A DNA stretch of 64,000 nucleotides, taken from Pseudomonas solani (GTDB taxonomy: Bacteria; Pseudomonadota; Gammaproteobacteria; Pseudomonadales; Pseudomonadaceae). Shown here one piece after another: positions 40,558 to 48,685 of the stretch. The translations under genes and the position numbers were made by a program. The notes beneath the pieces were generated by a model that worked only from the letters and a program-made list of their open reading frames with translations, was not told the DNA's origin and did not search any database. The DNA is taken from the NCBI RefSeq assembly GCF_026072635.1, contig NZ_AP023081.1, positions 6,506,501 through 6,570,500 of the forward strand. The letters are read 5' to 3'. Every line of letters starts with the position of its first letter. Position 1 is the stretch's first letter.

Positions 40558-41307
40558 ATGCACAACCAAACCCCCACCCCCGCCGACAACCGCCGCTGGA
40601 ACACCCGCGCCCTGCTGGTGGACGACGACGTGCCGATCCGCGACCTGCTCTGCGACTACCTCGCCCGCTTCAATATCGAGGCCGTGGGCGTCGACGATGG
40701 CGAGGCGATGCGCGAGGCACTGGCCAGCGCCCCCTTCGACGTGGTGGTGCTGGACCTGATGCTGCCCGGCGAAGACGGCCTCTCCCTGTGCCGCTGGCTA
40801 CGCGGCGAGTCCGATATCCCGATCCTCATGCTCACCGCCCGCTGCGAACCCACCGACCGCATCATCGGCCTGGAACTGGGCGCCGACGACTACATGGCCA
40901 AGCCCTTCGAGCCCCGTGAGCTGGTGGCGCGCATCCAGACCATCCTGCGCCGCGTGCGCGACGACCGCGAAGGCCTGCGGGCCGACCAGCGCGCCAGCAT
41001 CCGCTTCGACGCCTGGCGCCTGAACGGCGTGCTGCGCCAGCTGCAATCCCCCGAAGGCCTGGTGGTGCCGCTGTCCAACGCCGAATTCCGCCTGCTCTGG
41101 GTGTTCCTCGAACGCCCGCGGCGGGTGCTCAGCCGCGAGCAGTTGCTGGACGCCGCCCGGGGCCGCTCCATCGAAGCCTTCGACCGCAGCATCGACCTGC
41201 TCGTATCGCGCCTGCGGCAGAAGCTCGGCGATGACCCCAAATCCCCACGCCTGATCAAGACTGTACGCGGCGAGGGCTACCTGTTCGACGCGAGGGAGAT
41301 TGGCTGA
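40558..41307 (+). CDS. OmpR-family response regulator
   Basis: 249 residues. Receiver domain 15-130 has the acid pocket DDD (22-24), phospho-acceptor Asp66 in VVVLDLMLP, and Lys115 in MAKPFEP; winged helix 150-245 ends TVRGEGYLF. It is activated by the kinase encoded next, which starts in a TGATG overlap. The start could also be an ATG 15 nt upstream; neither has a strong ribosome site. It probably controls its own operon and the EF-hand gene. Confidence 0.92.
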   Translation: MHNQTPTPADNRRWNTRALLVDDDVPIRDLLCDYLARFNIEAVGVDDGEAMREALASAPFDVVVLDLMLPGEDGLSLCRWLRGESDIPILMLTARCEPTDRIIGLELGADDYMAKPFEPRELVARIQTILRRVRDDREGLRADQRASIRFDAWRLNGVLRQLQSPEGLVVPLSNAEFRLLWVFLERPRRVLSREQLLDAARGRSIEAFDRSIDLLVSRLRQKLGDDPKSPRLIKTVRGEGYLFDAREIG

Positions 41308-42338
41308 TGCGCCAGGCCGACACGCTGTTCGCACGCCTGTTCGGCATCTTCCTGGCCGCCATCGTCCTCGCCCACCTGCTGGCCTTCCTCTGGTTCCAGC
41401 AGTACGGCAACCCGCCGCCGCAGCCCCAGCCCGGCCCGCCCCATGCCACCAATGGCCCGCGCCCCGGCCAGCCGCCGCCCCCGCGCCCGCTGTTCGGTGG
41501 CCCCCTGGTGCCGCTGACCTTCCAGCTGCTGACCCTGATCGTCGCCGCCTGGTACGGCGCCCGCGTCCTGTCGCGGCCCATCCAGCGCCTGGCCAGCGCC
41601 GCCGACCGCCTCAGCGAAAACCTCCAGGCCCCGCCCCTGGATGAACGCGGCCCGCGCGAGGTGCGTCAGGCCGCCCATGCCTTCAACCTGATGCAGCAGC
41701 GCATCCGCGAGCAGGTGGCCCAGCGCAGCCGCATGCTTGCCGCCGTCTCCCACGACCTGCGCACCCCCATCGCCCGGGTCAAGCTGCGCGTGGAGCAGGT
41801 GCCCGACGCCCAGCTGCGCAGCCGCATGGACCAGGACCTGGGGGAAATGGTCGCCATGCTCGACGCCACCCTCAGCTACCTGCACCAGCAGCGCGCCGAC
41901 GAAGCGCTGCAGCTGTTCGATCTCCAGGCCCTGGTGGAATCCATGGCCGAGGACGCCCAGGACCGTGGCGCCGATGTGCGTGCCGAAGGCCAGTGCGCGC
42001 CGCTGCGGGCCCAACCCATGGCGCTGCGTTCCTGTGTCAGCAACCTGGTGGAGAACGCCCTGCGTTACGCCGGCCATGCGCGGGTCCGCCTCGAAGACGG
42101 CCCCACCGAGGTGCGCATCCATGTCAGCGACCGCGGCCCCGGCATCGCCCCCGAGCAACGCGAAGCGGTGTTCGAACCCTTCTTCCGCCTCGAAGGCTCG
42201 CGCAACCGCAGCTCCGGCGGTGTCGGCCTGGGCCTGACCATCGCCCGCGAAGCCGCCCGCCGCCAGGGCGGCGATCTCGTGCTGGGCGACAACCCCGGCG
42301 GCGGCCTGCTGGCCACCCTCACCATCCCCCGCGCCTGA
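41307..42338 (+). CDS. Membrane sensor histidine kinase with proline-rich periplasmic loop
   Basis: 343 residues. TM1 is about 10-31 and TM2 about 67-88. Between them is a loop of only about 34 residues with roughly 15 prolines and no acidic residues (NPPPQPQPGPPH, GQPPPPRP). HAMP follows, then the phospho-acceptor His149 in VSHDLRTPIARVK, N box NLVENALRYAG, and G boxes DRGPGIAPEQ and GGVGLGLTIARE. It phosphorylates the response regulator with which it is coupled. The tiny sensor loop implies detection within or near the membrane or through a partner protein. Confidence 0.9.
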   Translation: MRQADTLFARLFGIFLAAIVLAHLLAFLWFQQYGNPPPQPQPGPPHATNGPRPGQPPPPRPLFGGPLVPLTFQLLTLIVAAWYGARVLSRPIQRLASAADRLSENLQAPPLDERGPREVRQAAHAFNLMQQRIREQVAQRSRMLAAVSHDLRTPIARVKLRVEQVPDAQLRSRMDQDLGEMVAMLDATLSYLHQQRADEALQLFDLQALVESMAEDAQDRGADVRAEGQCAPLRAQPMALRSCVSNLVENALRYAGHARVRLEDGPTEVRIHVSDRGPGIAPEQREAVFEPFFRLEGSRNRSSGGVGLGLTIAREAARRQGGDLVLGDNPGGGLLATLTIPRA

Positions 42339-42353
42339 GCCCGTCTCCACGCT

Positions 42354-42383
42354 GATACAAAGCGCATAAACCCCCGACACGCT
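42354..42383 (+). promoter_or_regulatory. Shared motif GATACAAAGC ... CCGACACGCT before the EF-hand gene
   Basis: GATACAAAGC at 42354-42363 and CCGACACGCT at 42374-42383 match sequences upstream of the response-regulator gene (40373 and 40382). The pair lies about 70-95 bp before the EF-hand start, in the 112-bp gap after the kinase stop, so the EF-hand gene probably has its own promoter controlled by the same regulator. Confidence 0.55.
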
Positions 42384-42450
42384 TGCGCCTGAACCTGCGA
42401 GAACCGGAGAACCCACTCCGGCCTTGCCATCACGCACAGGAGTGACTCCC

Positions 42451-43239
42451 ATGATCAGTGGCGTCAGTGGTTACTCGGGCTACAGCAGCTACAGCAGCTA
42501 CAGCTCGGCGCTCTCCTCGAAAAGCACCGCCAGCAGCAACAGCAGTGGCGGCTGCGCTTCGGGGCAATCGAAACTGCAGGAAAAGCTGTTCAGCCTGCTG
42601 GACAGCAACGGCGACGGCAGCGTCGCCAAGGACGAACTGAGCACCGCGCTGGCCAACGCCAAGGAAAGCGACAGCGGCATCACCATCGATATCGACGAGT
42701 TGTTCGCCCAGCTGGATGCCAACAGCGACGGCTCCATCGACCTCGACGAAACCGCCGCCCTCACCCCGCCCCCATCGCCCCCTCGCGGCGGCCCCAACCC
42801 CGAGGACCTGTTCGCCGAACTGGATGCCGACGGCAATGGCGCCATCGACCAGAGCGAGCTGACCAGCGCCCTGGGCGACGACAGCGGCATCGACAGCAGC
42901 GAGCTGTTCGCCAGCCTCGATGCCAACGGTGACGGCAGCCTCAGCGTCGACGAAACCGCTGCCCTGGCCCCCCCGCCTCCCCCGCCGCCGGGCGGTGGCT
43001 TCGGTGGCGACAGCGACGAGCTGTTCAGCTCCCTGGATGCCGATGGCAACGGCAGCATCAGCCAGGACGAGTTAAGCAGCCTGTTCGGCCAGAGCGGCAG
43101 CCAAAGCGACACCAGCAGCACCAGCGCCAGCAGCGATGATGTCTACGCGCGCCTGGCCGCCGCCCTGCTCAAGCAGTACGAAAGCAGCGCCGGCACCTAC
43201 GAGGCCCGCGTCGGCAGCCAGCTCAGCATCGCCGCCTGA
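42451..43239 (+). CDS. Five-EF-hand calcium-binding protein with Ser/Tyr-rich N-terminus
   Basis: 262 residues. Five canonical 12-residue calcium loops: DSNGDGSVAKDE (51-62), DANSDGSIDLDE (89-100), DADGNGAIDQSE (125-136), DANGDGSLSVDE (157-168) and DADGNGSISQDE (196-207). A block of about 70 residues containing two loops and a Pro/Gly linker is duplicated (about 82-143 and 151-213). Residues 5-35 are low-complexity Ser/Tyr/Gly. There is no signal peptide. NCBI-style names for such Pseudomonas proteins include XopAW-like effector; no type III genes are here. AGGAG precedes the ATG. Likely regulated by the adjacent two-component system. Confidence 0.88.
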   Translation: MISGVSGYSGYSSYSSYSSALSSKSTASSNSSGGCASGQSKLQEKLFSLLDSNGDGSVAKDELSTALANAKESDSGITIDIDELFAQLDANSDGSIDLDETAALTPPPSPPRGGPNPEDLFAELDADGNGAIDQSELTSALGDDSGIDSSELFASLDANGDGSLSVDETAALAPPPPPPPGGGFGGDSDELFSSLDADGNGSISQDELSSLFGQSGSQSDTSSTSASSDDVYARLAAALLKQYESSAGTYEARVGSQLSIAA

Positions 43240-43256
43240 GCACGTCCCGCGAAAAG

Positions 43257-43296
43257 AAAACCGGCCGCTGCGTGAGTGCGCAGCGGCCGGTTTTTT
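43257..43296 (+). terminator. Rho-independent terminator after the EF-hand gene
   Basis: AAAACCGGCCGCTGCG pairs perfectly with CGCAGCGGCCGGTTTT around TGAGTG, with extra T following. Confidence 0.95.
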
Positions 43297-43329
43297 GTTT
43301 CGGCGATCAGCCCGATGGTGGGTTCAAAT

Positions 43330-43363
43330 CGATGGGTTTCGCTGCGCTCTACGCCATCCTACG
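43330..43363. repeat. Single copy of the ATGGGTTTCGC repeat
   Basis: CGATGGGTTTCGCTGCGCTC then TACGCCATCCTACG. It is the reverse complement of the opening block of the tandem units at 9991-10281. Confidence 0.75.
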
Positions 43364-43382
43364 GGGCGGTATTCCATCCATG

Positions 43383-43414
43383 AAAAAGGGCCGGCGCCTG
43401 GTGGCGGCCGGCCC
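43383..43414 (-). terminator. Rho-independent terminator after the YdgA-like gene
   Basis: GGGCCGGC pairs with GCCGGCCC; five U follow on the minus strand. Confidence 0.88.
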
Positions 43415-43435
43415 TCTGGGAATACCGAGGGAGGG

Positions 43436-44968
43436 TTATTCCTCGATCGGCATCGGGGTTTCTTCGTCCGGGAAGGCCGGCTGCTCGCCGCCCATGGCGC
43501 CGCCCAGGCCACCGGCGCTGGCCATGACCAAGCCGGCGAATTCCTCGACCGTCATCTTCTTGCCGTTGAAGTCCACCTGGCCGTCGGCGTAGTGCAGGCG
43601 GGCGCGGATGTCGTTGCCTTCCAGGGCCACGAGCTGGGTGGACAGCAGCATGCCGCTGGCCATCTCGGTGGTCATGGAGGCCTGCTGGGCGATGGCTTCC
43701 TGGTCGTCCTGGCCCTGAAGCACGGCCTGCACGCTGACCAGATCGCTGATCATCGGTTTGGACAGGCTCAGGTCCAGGTCGAGGCTGGTGATGGCTTCAC
43801 GGGCGATCTGGTCCGGCGGCAGGTCGAAGGACGCCGGCTTGGCCAGTTGCATGGCCAGGCTGAAGCGGCTCTCGCCATTGGCGGTCTTCAGGCTCAGGCG
43901 CTCGAGGGCGAACTGCGGCTTGCCTTCCAGCAGCTTGATGAGGTCGGCCTTGGCCTGCTCCTGCTGGGCTTCGGTCAGGTCCTCGAGGGTCGACTCGCCG
44001 GCCTGGCCAACCTGGCCGACCTGCTGGTACAGCGCGCCGTAGAAGTCCGCCAGGGACTTCAGCGCCACCGAGTCGAGGCTCTTCATGGTCCAGACCATCT
44101 GCGCGCTGCCGATGGGCTTGTCGGCGTAGCTGATGCTGCCGGCGTCCAGGGTCAGGCTGCCTTCGATGTTGCTGCCGTTCTCGCGGGTGTCCTGGCGCTG
44201 GGCCAGGTCGGTGAGCCGCACGCCCGGGTTTTCACCGACGATGACATTGGCGGTCTTCAGGGTGAAATCGCTTTTGCCCACGTACAGGCCGCTGGCGGCG
44301 CGGCTCTGGTCGCTGGCCAGGGACAGGCCCTGGAACAGCACGTGCACCGGCTCGCCCTGCTCGGAAACGGCGTCGACCTTGAGGCTGTCCATGGTGCCGA
44401 TGGCGGCGACGCGGTTGCCGCCGGCATCGCTGCGCACTTCCAGGTTCAGGCCAGAGAAGCTCAGGTGGGACTCGTCCTCCATCTGCATGTCCAGGGGCAG
44501 CAGGGTCAGGCTGCCGCTCATGGAGCGGTCGTAGCCGATGCTCACGTCACCGACCAGGGGCGAGGCGCCCTTGCTGGCGGCGAACCACTTCTCGACGCTG
44601 GGGCTGGATTCCAGGGCGTAGTTGCTGGCGGCCATCACCGGCGCCAGCTTGAAGGCCTTGAGGCGCGACAGCGGGAAGGGGCCGTGCTCGATCTTGTCGA
44701 CGAACAACAGCTCCGCGCCCTCGCCTTCCCCACCGACGTGCACGCGGTAATGCGCGGTGCTGGTGAACACGCCCTGCTCGAGGGAGACCAGTTCCAGGGT
44801 GGCGGAGGTGCCGAAGGCCGGCGCGGACTGCTTCAGTTGCGCGTTGGCTTCCTTGATGGAGGTGTCCAGCACGGCGGGCAGCTGGGTGCCGGTGTACCAG
44901 GCACCGGCGCCGGAAACGGCGGCGATGGCGACGACTGCGCCCAGGGCGATCTTTGCGGTTTTGCTCAT
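43436..44968 (-). CDS. YdgA/DUF945 family protein
   Basis: 510 residues. One N-terminal membrane anchor (IALGAVVAIAAVSGAGAWYTG) is followed by a long, mainly beta domain of the DUF945 type (HYRVHVGG, EHGPFPLSRLKAFKLAP, LPLDMQMEDESHLSFSGL, ending in an acidic tail). The function of the family is unknown; AsmA-like lipid-transfer roles have been suggested for similar folds. ATG 44968 has only a weak CGCGAG site. A single gene with a strong terminator. Confidence 0.85.
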   Translation of the reverse strand: MSKTAKIALGAVVAIAAVSGAGAWYTGTQLPAVLDTSIKEANAQLKQSAPAFGTSATLELVSLEQGVFTSTAHYRVHVGGEGEGAELLFVDKIEHGPFPLSRLKAFKLAPVMAASNYALESSPSVEKWFAASKGASPLVGDVSIGYDRSMSGSLTLLPLDMQMEDESHLSFSGLNLEVRSDAGGNRVAAIGTMDSLKVDAVSEQGEPVHVLFQGLSLASDQSRAASGLYVGKSDFTLKTANVIVGENPGVRLTDLAQRQDTRENGSNIEGSLTLDAGSISYADKPIGSAQMVWTMKSLDSVALKSLADFYGALYQQVGQVGQAGESTLEDLTEAQQEQAKADLIKLLEGKPQFALERLSLKTANGESRFSLAMQLAKPASFDLPPDQIAREAITSLDLDLSLSKPMISDLVSVQAVLQGQDDQEAIAQQASMTTEMASGMLLSTQLVALEGNDIRARLHYADGQVDFNGKKMTVEEFAGLVMASAGGLGGAMGGEQPAFPDEETPMPIEE

Positions 44969-45132
44969 GGTTCGACTCGCGGAATATCCGTGTGAATTGT
45001 TGCTTCCCTGCATCCGCAAGCGGAGCCGATGCAAAGCGGCGCGGAAAAATGCGGCGAAAAGGCTATCACCGTGCCACTGCGCTTCCAAGCCAGCAGAGCC
45101 CCCAGATTGCGGTTCTGCTGGCCAGTCGTGGT

Positions 45133-46206
45133 TTAGCTGGGGTCCGGCTCCCGGGGCTTGTCGGTCGACTCGGGCAGGGGCCGGCCGATCCAGTCGGAAA
45201 TCAGGCTGTAGGCCACCGCCAGCAGGGTCGGGCCGAGGAACAGCCCCATGAAGCCGAAGGCGAGGATGCCGCCGAACACGCCGAGCAACACCACCACCAG
45301 CGGCAGGTTGCCGCCCCGGCTGATGAGGTAGGGCTTCAGCACGTTGTCCACGCCGCTGATGATGAAGAAGCCCCAGATCGCCAGGAACACGCCGTAGCCG
45401 TACTCGCCATGCCAGAACAGCCAGGCGGTGGCGGGTACCCACACCAGCGGCGGGCCCATGGGGATCAGGCTCAGGGCGAAGGTGACCAGGCCCAGCACCA
45501 GCGCCCCCGGCACACCGGCGATCCAGAAGCCGATCAGCGCCAGCAGGCCCTGGGCGGCGGCGGTGCCGATCACGCCGTTGACCACCCGCTGCACGGTGCC
45601 GGCCACCAGCTCCAGGTAGTGCGGGGCGCGGTCGCCGATCAGGCGTTCCAGGGCGCGCTCGGCGAACAGCGCCATGCGCGGGCCGTCGCGGTAGAAGAAG
45701 AACACCAGCACCAGGCTCAGGGCCAGCTCCAGCATGCCGCCGCCGAGCTGGGCGCTGCGCGCCAGGATCCAGTTGCCGGCCTGGCCCATGTAGGGCTTGA
45801 GGCTGGTGAAGAAGGCCGCGCCCTGGGCGTCCACACGTTGCCACAGGGCTACCAGGCGGTCGCCCACCAGGGGCATCTCGGCCAGCCATTCCGGCGGCTG
45901 CGGCAAGCCCTCCACCTGGACGTTCTTCACCAGTTCGTTGGCATCGCGGATGTGGTCGGCAAGGTTGAAGCCCATCCACACCAGGGGCACCGCCACCAGC
46001 AGCATCCAGCCGGCGGTGAGCACGGCGGCGGCCAGGGACACGCGCCCGTCCAGCCCGCGGGTGAGCAGGCGCATCAGCGGCCAGCTGGCGAAGGCCAGCA
46101 CGGCGGCCCAGAACAACGCCGACCAGAACGGCGCCAGCACCCAGATACAGGCCCCCAGCAAGGCGAGCAGGAGTATCTGCACCAACAGGCGATCGTTATT
46201 CAGCAT
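45133..46206 (-). CDS. AI-2E/PerM family membrane protein
   Basis: 357 residues with about eight helices. The family core GAFLAWPLMRLL-like start is replaced here by WSALFWAAVLAFASWPLMRL; LSLIPMGPPLVWVPATAWLF and GNLPLVVVLLGVFGGILAFG near the end are diagnostic. Members are possible exporters, including autoinducer-2 and Na+/H+ types. I use ATG 46206 with GGAG 10 nt upstream; a TTG two codons earlier is possible. The weak hairpin CCAGCAGA/TCTGCTGG at 45090-45121 may end the transcript. Confidence 0.87.
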   Translation of the reverse strand: MLNNDRLLVQILLLALLGACIWVLAPFWSALFWAAVLAFASWPLMRLLTRGLDGRVSLAAAVLTAGWMLLVAVPLVWMGFNLADHIRDANELVKNVQVEGLPQPPEWLAEMPLVGDRLVALWQRVDAQGAAFFTSLKPYMGQAGNWILARSAQLGGGMLELALSLVLVFFFYRDGPRMALFAERALERLIGDRAPHYLELVAGTVQRVVNGVIGTAAAQGLLALIGFWIAGVPGALVLGLVTFALSLIPMGPPLVWVPATAWLFWHGEYGYGVFLAIWGFFIISGVDNVLKPYLISRGGNLPLVVVLLGVFGGILAFGFMGLFLGPTLLAVAYSLISDWIGRPLPESTDKPREPDPS

Positions 46207-46223
46207 GAACAAAACACTCCGTG

Positions 46224-46258
46224 GAAAAACGCAAACGTGGCGCCATCGGGCGCCACGT
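46224..46258 (-). terminator. Rho-independent terminator after the DUF4892-like gene
   Basis: ACGTGGCGCC-ATCG-GGCGCCACGT (10-bp stem), followed on the minus strand by TTGCGTTTTT. Confidence 0.88.
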
Positions 46259-46281
46259 CAAGCAAGCATGGACGCTGTGCC

Positions 46282-47100
46282 TCAGCGCAGCCACTCCAGG
46301 TGCAGGCCGTCGTTGGCCGCATCACCCAGCTCCAGGCGCGCGGCGCGCACGCCCTGCTCCACCAGGGCCTGGCGCCAGGCTTCGGCGCCCTCGCCGGAGA
46401 GGCTCGCGCGCAGGGTGCTGTCGAGGTTGAGGCTGCGTGCCAGCAGCGTCGCCCAAGCGGGGGTCGGCGCTGCCGGCAGGCCGGTCAGGTGCAGCTCGCC
46501 GCTGGTCTTCAGCTCGCGCATCAGGGTGGCGGGTGTGGGCAGGATTTCGCCCAGCGGTGTGGCGGCGTCCAGTTGCTCGGCATGCAGGTAGGCGCGGCGG
46601 TTGCCCCGGGTGATGGCGTAGAGCGCCAGCAGGCTGTCCTGCTGCGGCTCGGCCAGGCGCACCAGCAGGTAGGCCTGCTGTTCGTCCGGGCCGTAGAGGC
46701 GCGCGTTGCCGAACACCGAGTTGGCCCACAGGCTGCTGGAGCCGCAATCACGGCCCTGGCACCAGTAGAGCGGCACCGCGCCCTTGTCGAGCAGGGCGGT
46801 GCGCGCGCCGTCGAAGGCCTCGCCCGAGCTGTGGCCGCTGGGCAACAAGTAGGTGACCGACGTCTGCCGGCCCTGGGCGTCGACCTTCTGTTCGAAGCGC
46901 AGCTGGTTGCTGATGCGCCGGATCGAGCCCTGGGGGTAGATGCGTTCCTGGTCGGCGGCTTCCTTGAAGTCGACGATCTCGGCGTGGGGGAAGCGCGGCA
47001 AGGCGCTGAGGTCGTGGCTGTCGGGCAGGTCGGCGGCGTGGGCGGCAGCCACCTGCAGGGACGCGGCCAACAGCAGGCCGGTAACGATGAAAGAGCGCAT
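46282..47100 (-). CDS. Secreted DUF4892-like protein
   Basis: 272 residues from the second of two adjacent ATG codons, which has TAAGGA at proper distance. A signal peptide (1 to about 22, ending AAAHA) is followed by LPRFPHAEIVDFKEAADQER and YLLPSGHSSGEAFDGAR, features I associate with DUF4892 periplasmic or outer-membrane proteins. YWCQGRDCGSSSLWAN holds a likely disulfide pair. Function unknown. It starts 8 nt after the GST stop, so the two form an operon. Confidence 0.78.
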   Translation of the reverse strand: MRSFIVTGLLLAASLQVAAAHAADLPDSHDLSALPRFPHAEIVDFKEAADQERIYPQGSIRRISNQLRFEQKVDAQGRQTSVTYLLPSGHSSGEAFDGARTALLDKGAVPLYWCQGRDCGSSSLWANSVFGNARLYGPDEQQAYLLVRLAEPQQDSLLALYAITRGNRRAYLHAEQLDAATPLGEILPTPATLMRELKTSGELHLTGLPAAPTPAWATLLARSLNLDSTLRASLSGEGAEAWRQALVEQGVRAARLELGDAANDGLHLEWLR

Positions 47101-47108
47101 GCGCATCC

Positions 47109-47771
47109 TTAGCGAATCAACATGGACTGGCCGGTCTTGACCACCGTGTCGGCGGACTCCTGGCGCTTGGGTACCTGCAGGCCGCGCTGCACCGCCGGGC
47201 GGGCCTCGATGGCCGCGAGCCAGCGTTGCAGGTGGCTGAGCCCCTCCACCGACACACCGGCCCAATCGTGCAGGCGCACCCAGGGGAAGGTGGCGATATC
47301 GGCGATGCCGTAGTCGCCCGCCAGGTACTCCACCAGCGCCAGGCGCGAGTCGAGCACCTCGTACAGGCGGCGGGTCTCGTGCTGGTAGCGGTCGATGGCC
47401 GGTTGCAGGGTTTCCGGGAAATAGCGGTAAAAGACGTTGGCCTGGCCCTGCATCGGCCCGACCCCGCCCATCTGGAACATCAGCCATTGCATGGCCACCG
47501 AGCGGCCCTTGGCGTCGGCAGGCAGCAGCCGGCCGGTCTTCTCGGCGAGGTAAACGAGGATGGCGCCGGATTCGAACACCGCGAAGTCGCCGTTATCGCG
47601 GTCGACGATGGCCGGGATGCGGCCGTTGGGGTTGATCTCGAGGAAGGATGGCGCCTTCTGTTCCTTGCGCTCGAACGAGAGGCCATGGGCCCTGTAGGGC
47701 AGCCCCAGTTCTTCGAGGGCGATGGAGACCTTGTGCCCGTTGGGCGTGGCAGCGGTGTAGAGGTCGATCAT
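47109..47771 (-). CDS. Glutathione S-transferase (YfcG/NuPr-type)
   Basis: 220 residues. The N-terminal YTAATPNGHKVSIALEELGL resembles the disulfide-bond oxidoreductase GSTs of the YfcG/Nu group, where Thr/Asn contact glutathione; NPNGRIPAIVD and ESGAILVYLAEKTGRL are standard. GDYGIADIATFPWVRLHDW closes the helical domain. It could reduce mixed disulfides or detoxify peroxides. GGAGAG precedes the ATG. First gene of a two-gene operon. Confidence 0.9.
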   Translation of the reverse strand: MIDLYTAATPNGHKVSIALEELGLPYRAHGLSFERKEQKAPSFLEINPNGRIPAIVDRDNGDFAVFESGAILVYLAEKTGRLLPADAKGRSVAMQWLMFQMGGVGPMQGQANVFYRYFPETLQPAIDRYQHETRRLYEVLDSRLALVEYLAGDYGIADIATFPWVRLHDWAGVSVEGLSHLQRWLAAIEARPAVQRGLQVPKRQESADTVVKTGQSMLIR

Positions 47772-47821
47772 CCGGGCTCTCCTTGGGAAGGCGCCCAGCC
47801 TTCCCGGTTGCCCCGATCAAG

Positions 47822-48685
47822 TCAAGGCGAGGCGAAGAAGCTATTGAAACAGTCTGCTACGGCCTGGGCGCCGTTTTCATCGTTGAGGTGCAGGTGATGG
47901 CCACCGGGTTTGTGATGCACCTCGAAGCCTAGACCCTGGAGCAGCTCGGCGATACGCGGCTCGGCACGGATCTGCCCCTCCTCCGCCAGCACCAGGGACG
48001 TGGGGCAGCGCACCGCGCGGACGAACTCGGTGGCGTGGGCAAAGGTCAGGCGCATCAGCGACGGCAGGGTCAGGCGCATGTCGGTGCGCCAGGTGTAGCC
48101 ACCCGGCACCGGCATCAGGCCGCGCCCGGCGAGCAGTTCGGCGGCCTCGCGGCTGACCGCCACCACGCCCTTCATGCGGGCTTCCACGCCGCGCTCGACA
48201 TCGGCGTACACCGGCTTGCGCTTATCGCGCAGCGCCAGCCGTGCCTTGAGCGCATCGCCCAGGCGCTTGGGCGCGCCGTCGGCTTCGCCGGTATAGGGGA
48301 TCAAGCCGTCGATCAGCGCCAGGCGCTCGATGCGCTCGGGCAGGGAGCCGGCCACCAGCACCGAGACGATGGCGCCCAGGGAGTGGCCCATCAGCGAGAA
48401 ACGCTCCCAGCCCAGTTGCTCGGCCACCAGCAGCACGTCCTCGGCGTATTCCCACAGCTGGTAGCTGGAGCCCGGCGGGTAGTGCCCGGAATGGCCGTGG
48501 CCGGCGAAATCCAGGGCGACGATGCGCAGCCCCTGGAGCTTCGGCGCCAGGCGCGCGTAGGTCATGGCGTTGTCCAGCCAGCCGTGCAGGGCCAGCACCG
48601 GCTGGCCGTCCTCGTGCCCGAAGATGTGTGCCGCCAGCTCAACGTGGGGCAGGTTCAGGCGGATTTCCTCGACGTGCGCGCTCAT
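47822..48685 (-). CDS. Alpha/beta hydrolase
   Basis: 287 residues. The nucleophile elbow is LMGHSLGAIVS; HGWLDNAMTY supplies the oxyanion hole, and the His is in PGGHHLHL. The fold belongs to the epoxide-hydrolase/lipase-like group, cytoplasmic. Its ATG overlaps the stop of a second hydrolase (ATGA), so the two are translated together. Substrate unknown. Confidence 0.88.
   Translation of the reverse strand: MSAHVEEIRLNLPHVELAAHIFGHEDGQPVLALHGWLDNAMTYARLAPKLQGLRIVALDFAGHGHSGHYPPGSSYQLWEYAEDVLLVAEQLGWERFSLMGHSLGAIVSVLVAGSLPERIERLALIDGLIPYTGEADGAPKRLGDALKARLALRDKRKPVYADVERGVEARMKGVVAVSREAAELLAGRGLMPVPGGYTWRTDMRLTLPSLMRLTFAHATEFVRAVRCPTSLVLAEEGQIRAEPRIAELLQGLGFEVHHKPGGHHLHLNDENGAQAVADCFNSFFASP

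Noticed and set aside
42451..43239. Type III effector (XopAW) reading of the EF-hand protein
   Set aside because: No type III secretion genes in the window and the similarity rests on generic EF-hand loops; kept only as an alternative name.
45090..45121. Terminator CCAGCAGA/TCTGCTGG after the PerM-like gene
   Set aside because: Only 8 bp, a 16-nt loop and no U tract on the minus strand; noted in the gene entry but not listed as a terminator.
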